Source: a bacterium (lineage in GTDB: Bacteria; Joyebacterota; Joyebacteria; Joyebacterales; Joyebacteraceae). From it: a DNA stretch of 64,000 bases. The position numbers were made by a program, and so were the translations under genes. The stretch is from positions 35,448 to 99,447 of the forward strand of contig JAPEKQ010000008.1 in assembly GCA_029990205.1 (NCBI GenBank). Direction: 5' to 3'. This document shows positions 59,090-64,000 of the stretch, one piece after another (position 1 is the first letter of the stretch; every line of letters starts with the position of its first letter). The notes under the pieces are model-generated. The model saw only the letters and a list, made by a program, of their open reading frames with translations, ran no database searches and had not been told where the DNA came from.

Positions 59090-60502
59090 TCAATCGTGTC
59101 GGAGCGCGGTCACCGGGTCGACCCGGGCCGCGCGGGCCGCGGGGTAGATGCCGGCGAGAAGGCTCACCACGACCGCGAACGCGACTGCCCCGAGGATGAG
59201 CCAGAGAGGCATGTGGAAGAGGTCGGTCGGCTCCACGCCGTATGGGCGGATGTAGGCGTTCGCGATGACATTGGCGAGTCTCGTGACGAGCCAGCCGAGC
59301 ACGAGACCGAGGATGCCGCCCATGAGCCCGATCGCGGCGGCCTCCACGAAGAAGATCCGGCGAATGTCCCACTCGCCGCCGCCGATGGCCTTCATCACTC
59401 CGATCTCGCGCGTTCGCTCGAGAATGGACGTGACCATCGTGTTCGCGATACCCAGCCCCGCAACCAGAAGCGCGATCGTCCCGACCGCGCCGAGCAGCGC
59501 GTCCATCACAACGAAGGCGTTCCGGACATCCTCGAGGTGGTCGGCGATCGTGACCGTTGAGAGCCCCAACGCCTCGATCTCCTCCTGCGCCGCGTCGAGG
59601 TCCTGCATCGAACCGACGCGAACGCTGACCGACGTGTACCCCGAGTCCTCTCCGCCTCCCCCGATGAGATCCCACACGCTCGAGATCGCGAGGCGCGGGA
59701 TCCGCTCGGCCGTCTCCGGCGGGACGATGGCACGCCCGCCCAGACCGAGACTCGTGAATCCACCCGACCGCTCGAGGATGCCGACGATCGTGAGCTCCGT
59801 GACCTCCTCGCGGACGGGCAGGTCGCCCGAAGGGATCTCGAACCTCGCGACCGACTGCATCAGCGCGGCCGCGTCGACGACCGACGTCGAAAGCGTGAGC
59901 TTCCGTCCGAGCACCTCGTCCGAGTGAAGCATCCGGTAGATGACCGTCGTGTCCTCGCGCGCGCGGCCCGCCGGTTCCGGAACATCCGTCAGACGGATGC
60001 CCAGGTCCTCGAGGAGCCGCTGGCTCACGACGATCGAGAGTTCGTCGTCCGACTCGAAGAACCGTCCGTAGGGCAGCTCGGAGAACGGTTTGAACTCGCT
60101 GATCGCCGCGGGGAGCGCCCGAACGGTCGTCTGGGATGCGCCGTCGTCGAGCGCGAGTCTCGCGGGGAACGTCACCTCGGGGTAGACGAGCTTCACGCCC
60201 GGGATGGCCTCGAGAGCCCGGATGGTCTCGTCATCGAGCGTCACGACGCCCTCCTCCATCGCCTGCATTCCCGACGCGACCGGGTCGGACATGTCGATGT
60301 CACCCGGCAGCACCTGGATGAGCGTGAAGAGCTCGAGCTGACGAAACTCGCTCGCGACGTTGTGCTGGATGCCGCTGCCGAAGCTGACCATCGAGACGAG
60401 CGCGCCGATCCCGATGATGACGCCGAGCGTCGTCAGCACCGTGCGGAGCCGGGTGCGCCACAGGTTCTCGAGAGCCAGTCTTCCGACGTCGCCGAATCTC
60501 AT
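59090..60502 (-). CDS. MacB/FtsX-family ABC transporter permease
   Basis: A 470-residue permease of the MacB/LolCE type. One N-terminal helix follows LALENLWRTRLRTVLTTLGVIIGIGALVSM, then a large periplasmic domain (about 45-340), and three C-terminal helices with the FtsX motif MVTSILERTREIGVMKAIGG and the GLMGGILGLVLGWLVTRLAN segment. It ends with YPAARAARVDPVTALRHD, the classic tail. It pairs with the ATPase encoded just upstream, overlapping by 4 bases. The cargo may be a lipoprotein, peptide or lipid. Confidence 0.94.
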   Translation of the reverse strand: MRFGDVGRLALENLWRTRLRTVLTTLGVIIGIGALVSMVSFGSGIQHNVASEFRQLELFTLIQVLPGDIDMSDPVASGMQAMEEGVVTLDDETIRALEAIPGVKLVYPEVTFPARLALDDGASQTTVRALPAAISEFKPFSELPYGRFFESDDELSIVVSQRLLEDLGIRLTDVPEPAGRAREDTTVIYRMLHSDEVLGRKLTLSTSVVDAAALMQSVARFEIPSGDLPVREEVTELTIVGILERSGGFTSLGLGGRAIVPPETAERIPRLAISSVWDLIGGGGEDSGYTSVSVRVGSMQDLDAAQEEIEALGLSTVTIADHLEDVRNAFVVMDALLGAVGTIALLVAGLGIANTMVTSILERTREIGVMKAIGGGEWDIRRIFFVEAAAIGLMGGILGLVLGWLVTRLANVIANAYIRPYGVEPTDLFHMPLWLILGAVAFAVVVSLLAGIYPAARAARVDPVTALRHD

Positions 60503-61230
60503 GAGCGCACCACCTCTTCATCGACGACCCGCCCGTCGAGCAGCGTGAGCACGCGGTTCGACACCTCCCGAGCCCCCTCGTGGTCGTGCGTGACCATCAG
60601 CACGGTGAGACCGTGGTCCCGGTTCAGTTCGCGAAGAAGCGCGATGATCTCTGCTGAGGTCGCGCTGTCGAGATTCCCGGTCGGCTCGTCGGCCAGCAGG
60701 ATCGCGGGGTCGTTAGCGAGCGCCCGCGCGACCGCCACACGCTGCGCCTCGCCGCCGGAGAGCTCTCCCGGACGGTGGTCTACCCGTTCGGCGAGTCCGA
60801 CGGACGTCAGAAGGCTCGTCGCACGCTCGCGGCGCTTCGCTCGCGGGAACTCCCCGAACGCGAGCGCGAGGGTGACGTTCTCGAGCGCGGTCCGCGTCGT
60901 GATGAGATTGAACGACTGGAACACCATCCCGACCGTGCGGCGCCGGTGGAGCGCGAGCGCCTTCGGGTGCGCCGAGGCGACCTCGTGCCCGTCGACGGTG
61001 ATGCTCCCGCCGTCGGGCGTATCCAGACCTCCGATGAGATTCAGGAGCGTCGACTTGCCGGAGCCGGACCGGCCGACGATCGAGACGAACTCGCCGGGCG
61101 CGACGGCAATGTCCACGCCGTCGAGCACACGGATCTCGGTCGTGCCGCGGTGATAGGTCTTGGTGAGGCTGCGCGTCTCGAGGATGTGTTCCAGAGGATG
61201 CTCCCGGCGAACGCGTGCCCGCGAGGACAC
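60499..61230 (-). CDS. MacB/LolD-type ABC transporter ATPase
   Basis: A 243-residue ATPase partnering the permease downstream. It has Walker A SIVGRSGSGKSTLLNLIGGL, the VGMVFQSFNLITTRTALEN Q-loop typical of LolD/MacB ATPases, the signature GELSGGEAQRVAVARALAND, Walker B ILLADEPTGNLDS and the switch His in MVTHDHEG. The start is unsettled: GTG 61230 is listed, but a CTG at 61194 has GGGAG 6 bases upstream and homology begins right after it (EHILETRSLTKTY). The frame open to 61470 is upstream DNA. Confidence 0.9.
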   Translation of the reverse strand: MSSRARVRREHPLEHILETRSLTKTYHRGTTEIRVLDGVDIAVAPGEFVSIVGRSGSGKSTLLNLIGGLDTPDGGSITVDGHEVASAHPKALALHRRRTVGMVFQSFNLITTRTALENVTLALAFGEFPRAKRRERATSLLTSVGLAERVDHRPGELSGGEAQRVAVARALANDPAILLADEPTGNLDSATSAEIIALLRELNRDHGLTVLMVTHDHEGAREVSNRVLTLLDGRVVDEEVVRS

Positions 61231-61261
61231 GCTGCGTCGCGCTACTGTCTGCAGTCGAGCG

Positions 61262-61267
61262 ATGATA
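61262..61267 (-). promoter_or_regulatory. Possible -10 element of the ABC transporter genes
   Basis: TATCAT on the minus strand (61267-61262) with TTCTCC 17 bases upstream gives a partial sigma70 match. It lies 30-70 bases before the candidate starts of the ATPase. A perfect 12-base palindrome CCGGACGTCCGG at 61400-61411, right after the FG-GAP gene stop, is in the same gap. Confidence 0.35.
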
Positions 61268-61420
61268 CCACACAAGGCGACGCGGGAGAACGGCCGGAGC
61301 CGTTTCCCGCGTCCCGCACGCCCCCGTGAGGAGAGACTCCCGGCGGCGCGTCGGTCATCCGTACCCATGCCGGATCTTCGGAAGGCATGTTGCCGCCCCC
61401 CGGACGTCCGGACTTCCCGG

Positions 61421-63751
61421 CTATTTGAGCAGCACGGCCTTCCCCCCGTGACAGACACCTGCTGCCTCAAGCCGGTACAGATAGACGCCGGACGGAAGCG
61501 CTCGACCGCGGTCGTCGCGCCCGTCCCATGTCACAGCGCTCTCGCCCGCCGGCGCGTCGCCGTCACAGAGTGTTCGGACCAGTCGCCCGCGGACGTCGTA
61601 CACCCGAAGCCTGGCGTGTGCGGCAGCCGGGAGCAAGAACGCGATGCGTGTCATCGGATTGAACGGATTCGGCGTGTTCGGTCTCAGCTGCACGCCCGAG
61701 CCGGCCACAACGTCATCGGAGACCCCGGTCGGGTAGTGGATCACGCCCTGCCCCCAGACCGCGGACTCGACCGCCGCATCATGTCCGCTTGTGGAACCGT
61801 CAGTGAGCCACGTACCGTTCCCCTCGTCCATCGACCAGACGGCGGCAAGCCCGGGCTCGCTTCCGGTCAGATTCGAGAGCATCCCGTCCGTGATGTCACC
61901 GGCGCCACGCGCAACGGACCAGACCCGCACCTCGTCGATCTCCCCCTCGAACGACCACTTGTGATCGAGGGAGTTCCCGATGTGGAGGTCGCTCGCCGCG
62001 TTGTCCGCGAGCGCGCCGGACGGTGACGCGGAGTGCGCTACGGTCACCTCGACACCGTCGACCCACATTCGTGTTGTCGATGCCGTTGCATCGTAGGCGA
62101 CCGCCACGTGCTGCCAGACATCAAGCGAGATGGCGTCGACCGGCGCGCACGAGAAGCTCGTTGTTGCATCGGCGTGCGCCATCTTGAGACACACGCTGTG
62201 GTTGTTCTGAACGAAGTGCTCACCGATGAGGTAGAGCGCGAACTGCTCCTTGTGAACGATCCCGCCCTGGCCCCACGCGCCGAACGGATAGGTCCCCCAT
62301 CCACTCGGGCGGACCCACGCCTCAAGTGTGAGATCTCCGGTGAGATTCAGCTCCGCGGCCGCCGGACAGGTCACGCGCGTGCTGTCTCCGTCAAAGGCGA
62401 GACACGCGCTCTGGTCGTACGCGTTCACACAGGAAGGGCGAGTCCTCTCGCCGCTCCACTCGGTCGTCGCGACCCTCATCGATGCGCCCTGGACACCAGG
62501 CGTGTCGTAGACCCAGACCGGCGCGCTTCCGGTGAGATCGGTCAGACCGTCGCCGTCGAAGTCCCACTCGATGAGCGTCACCGTGCCATCGAGATCGATC
62601 GTCTCATTGAACGTCACTGCGTACGGCGCCACTCCGGTGACCGGCGCGCAGTTGAAATCCATCGTCAGCCGCTCATTCTCATACCAGCGGATGTTCGGCT
62701 CATCCCATGCGGTGCAGAGGATGTCCATGTCGCCATCGTTGTCCATGTCACCGACGTGCGCGCAGTCCACGTGTGGATACGTACCGTCCGCGAGCCCGGT
62801 CTCCGCGAACGACATGGAACCGTCGTTCTCCCACCAGCTCACATCGTTCGTCGTCCATGCGGCGCCACAGAGATCAAGGTCACCGTCGTCATCGAAATCG
62901 GCCCAGTCGACAACGAGCCCACCGTTCGAATCGGTCGGGAAGTCGTGCATCGTAAAGGAACCGAAGCCGTCGTTCTCCCACCAGCCGAACCGGCAGGGAT
63001 TGAACGAGGCGAACGCGATGTCGATATCGTTGTCGGAGTCGAGGTCGACGGAGCGAACCCAGTGCGCCGAGTCAAGCGGAAGGACATGCGGGGTGAAATT
63101 CTCGGAACCGTCGTTCTCGAACCACCTCGCTCCCGCGTTCCAGTCGTTCGCCAGCAGATCGATGTCGTCGTCGCCGTCGAAGTCGGCGAAGTCGACACAC
63201 TGAGTAACGATGCCGGGAACGAGGTTGGTGCCCGCGAAGCCCATCGAGCCGTCGTTGATCCACAGCGTGTTGCCGCCGGTCGTGCCAGCGCTCCACACAT
63301 CAAGATCGCCGTCCTCGTCGACATCGACGGCACGACCCATGTGCGCCTCTCCAAGCGCGCCGATCGTGTGACGCGTGAACGACTCATCCCCGTCGTTCTC
63401 ATACCAGCAGACAGCGTTGCTGTCGCGCATGCCGGCAACGATGTCGATGTCACCATCGAGATCGAGGTCGCTGATAGTGAGGTAATAGGGAGTCCCTGCG
63501 GAGTCGTCGACAGAACGGATGTCGAGGAAGGCCTGGTCACCGTGATTGCAGATCCAGATGATCTCGTCGGTCGTCCAGTCGCAGGTCAGGATGTCGGTCC
63601 GGCCGTCCTGGTCGAGGTCAACCGGAACAACGCATCTCGGGTCGCCAAGCATGTGTGGTAGCTGGTGCTCGACGAATGTCGTCGTGCCGCCCGCCAAGCC
63701 GGCGAGAGCGATCAGAATGGCCATCATGAGGATGGTCGTGCGTGTGCGCAT
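61421..63751 (-). CDS. Secreted FG-GAP/PKD/LamG protein with C-terminal sorting domain
   Basis: A 776-residue exported surface protein. After the signal peptide (ILMMAILIALAGLAGG) seven FG-GAP/VCBS-type repeats each contain a calcium-binding DxDxDG loop (VDLDQDGRTDIL, LDLDGDIDIVAG, ADFDGDDDIDLL). A PKD-like domain follows (PVTGVAPYAVTFNETIDLDG), then a LamG/concanavalin-type domain (LTLEAWVRPSGW, IDEVRVWSVARG). The last 90 residues are the PNTPNPFNPMTRIAFLLP / VYDVRGRLVRTL / SGVYLYRLEA module shared with the protease at 40676-43150. It is likely a cell-surface adhesin or scaffold. The ATG at 63751 has GGGGGAC upstream. Confidence 0.92.
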   Translation of the reverse strand: MRTRTTILMMAILIALAGLAGGTTTFVEHQLPHMLGDPRCVVPVDLDQDGRTDILTCDWTTDEIIWICNHGDQAFLDIRSVDDSAGTPYYLTISDLDLDGDIDIVAGMRDSNAVCWYENDGDESFTRHTIGALGEAHMGRAVDVDEDGDLDVWSAGTTGGNTLWINDGSMGFAGTNLVPGIVTQCVDFADFDGDDDIDLLANDWNAGARWFENDGSENFTPHVLPLDSAHWVRSVDLDSDNDIDIAFASFNPCRFGWWENDGFGSFTMHDFPTDSNGGLVVDWADFDDDGDLDLCGAAWTTNDVSWWENDGSMSFAETGLADGTYPHVDCAHVGDMDNDGDMDILCTAWDEPNIRWYENERLTMDFNCAPVTGVAPYAVTFNETIDLDGTVTLIEWDFDGDGLTDLTGSAPVWVYDTPGVQGASMRVATTEWSGERTRPSCVNAYDQSACLAFDGDSTRVTCPAAAELNLTGDLTLEAWVRPSGWGTYPFGAWGQGGIVHKEQFALYLIGEHFVQNNHSVCLKMAHADATTSFSCAPVDAISLDVWQHVAVAYDATASTTRMWVDGVEVTVAHSASPSGALADNAASDLHIGNSLDHKWSFEGEIDEVRVWSVARGAGDITDGMLSNLTGSEPGLAAVWSMDEGNGTWLTDGSTSGHDAAVESAVWGQGVIHYPTGVSDDVVAGSGVQLRPNTPNPFNPMTRIAFLLPAAAHARLRVYDVRGRLVRTLCDGDAPAGESAVTWDGRDDRGRALPSGVYLYRLEAAGVCHGGKAVLLK

Positions 63752-63828
63752 CGTCTGTCCCCCCGGGGCGTGTCCGGTGTTCTGCCCTTTTCTACCCAGC
63801 GCCGGGGCGATGCGGCACCGTGCCTGTA

Positions 63829-63969
63829 CTACTGGTCCGTCCCGCCGTCCTCGCTCTTCTTGCCGGTGACGACGAACGTCGCAACCGCGATCCCGCCGAA
63901 CAGGATCGGGAAGAGCCCCTCGATGACCTGCCCCCAGTAGTTGTACCACTCCCTATGGACAGAGTGCAG
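63829..63969 (-). CDS. Small membrane protein, start uncertain
   Basis: A short frame ending TAG 63829 encodes HREWYNYWGQVIEGLFPILF then a hydrophobic helix (GGIAVATFVVTGKK) and a polar tail. No ATG, GTG or TTG is in frame within the window; a CTG at 63969 is the first plausible codon and a stop lies about 20 bases further upstream. It may be a real single-pass protein with an unusual start, or the tail of a gene broken by a frameshift near the window edge. Confidence 0.35.
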   Translation of the reverse strand: MHSVHREWYNYWGQVIEGLFPILFGGIAVATFVVTGKKSEDGGTDQ

Positions 63970-64000
63970 CTGTAGATGGTCTCGGCATCACCGCCTCCGG

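Noticed and set aside
24961-61230. GTG, TTG and CTG starts as sequencing errors
   Set aside because: Several of them (radA, gltX, yicC, DUF3052) have strong ribosome-binding sites and match homologue N-termini, so they look genuine.

Overview
This is a 64 kb piece of a high-GC, diderm bacterial chromosome, densely coded and mostly on the minus strand. The outer-membrane export protein, the MlaDEF-type lipid transporter and the periplasmic sugar-transfer genes point to a Gram-negative envelope. Two large secreted proteins end in the PNPFNP / VYDVRGRLV / SGVYF C-terminal sorting module that is typical of FCB-group and allied candidate phyla (Eisenbacteria- or Krumholzibacteriota-like lineages). 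Placement at phylum level is inference; there is no rRNA in the window. No tRNA, rRNA, CRISPR array, insertion sequence or prophage was seen.

Region 1 (1-19050, minus) is one long exopolysaccharide (EPS) or capsule operon read from a sigma70-like promoter near 19194-19222. In transcription order it holds a Wza-like exporter, a Wzc-like tyrosine autokinase and chain-length regulator, WecB, a lipid-phosphate-sugar module (GT2, small DMT flippase, PMT/ArnT-like transferase), a Wzy/WaaL-like polymerase or ligase, a secreted heparinase II/III-like lyase, a GT4, a CapK-like adenylate-forming enzyme, a tandem GT4-GT4 fusion, a polysaccharide deacetylase and two more GT4 enzymes. The last GT4 runs off the left edge. 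Many neighbours overlap by 4 bases, which suggests translational coupling.

Region 2 (19541-33269, minus) is housekeeping: ddl, gltX, ispDF fusion, radA, mlaD-mlaF-mlaE, dnaB, family 4 uracil-DNA glycosylase, coaBC, rpoZ, gmk, remA and yicC. A good promoter lies upstream of yicC. rqcH (NFACT) is transcribed divergently on the plus strand at 33509-34921 and probably starts at CTG.

Region 3 (34935-43150) is mixed: a racemase, an asparagine synthase-like gene with a frame break, a methyltransferase behind a sigma54-like promoter and a 14-base palindrome, a ferredoxin:thioredoxin reductase-rubredoxin fusion next to a glutaredoxin, a membrane protein, a DUF3052 protein, and on the plus strand a secreted papain-family protease with its own promoter and terminator.

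Region 4 (43264-55305, minus) looks like a mannoside-use locus: two GH38-type enzymes, a GH130 phosphorylase/hydrolase, a sodium:solute symporter and a secreted CBM9-like protein. It is preceded by small genes for a tautomerase, an Smr-domain protein, a flavin reductase-like protein and a four-helix membrane protein, and followed by an unrecognised nuclease-like protein.

Region 5 (55585-64000, minus) holds a secreted Tricorn-like protease, a possible 35-residue cysteine-rich protein, a MacB/LolCDE-type ABC transporter pair, a large secreted FG-GAP/PKD/LamG protein with the sorting module, and the end of a small membrane protein.
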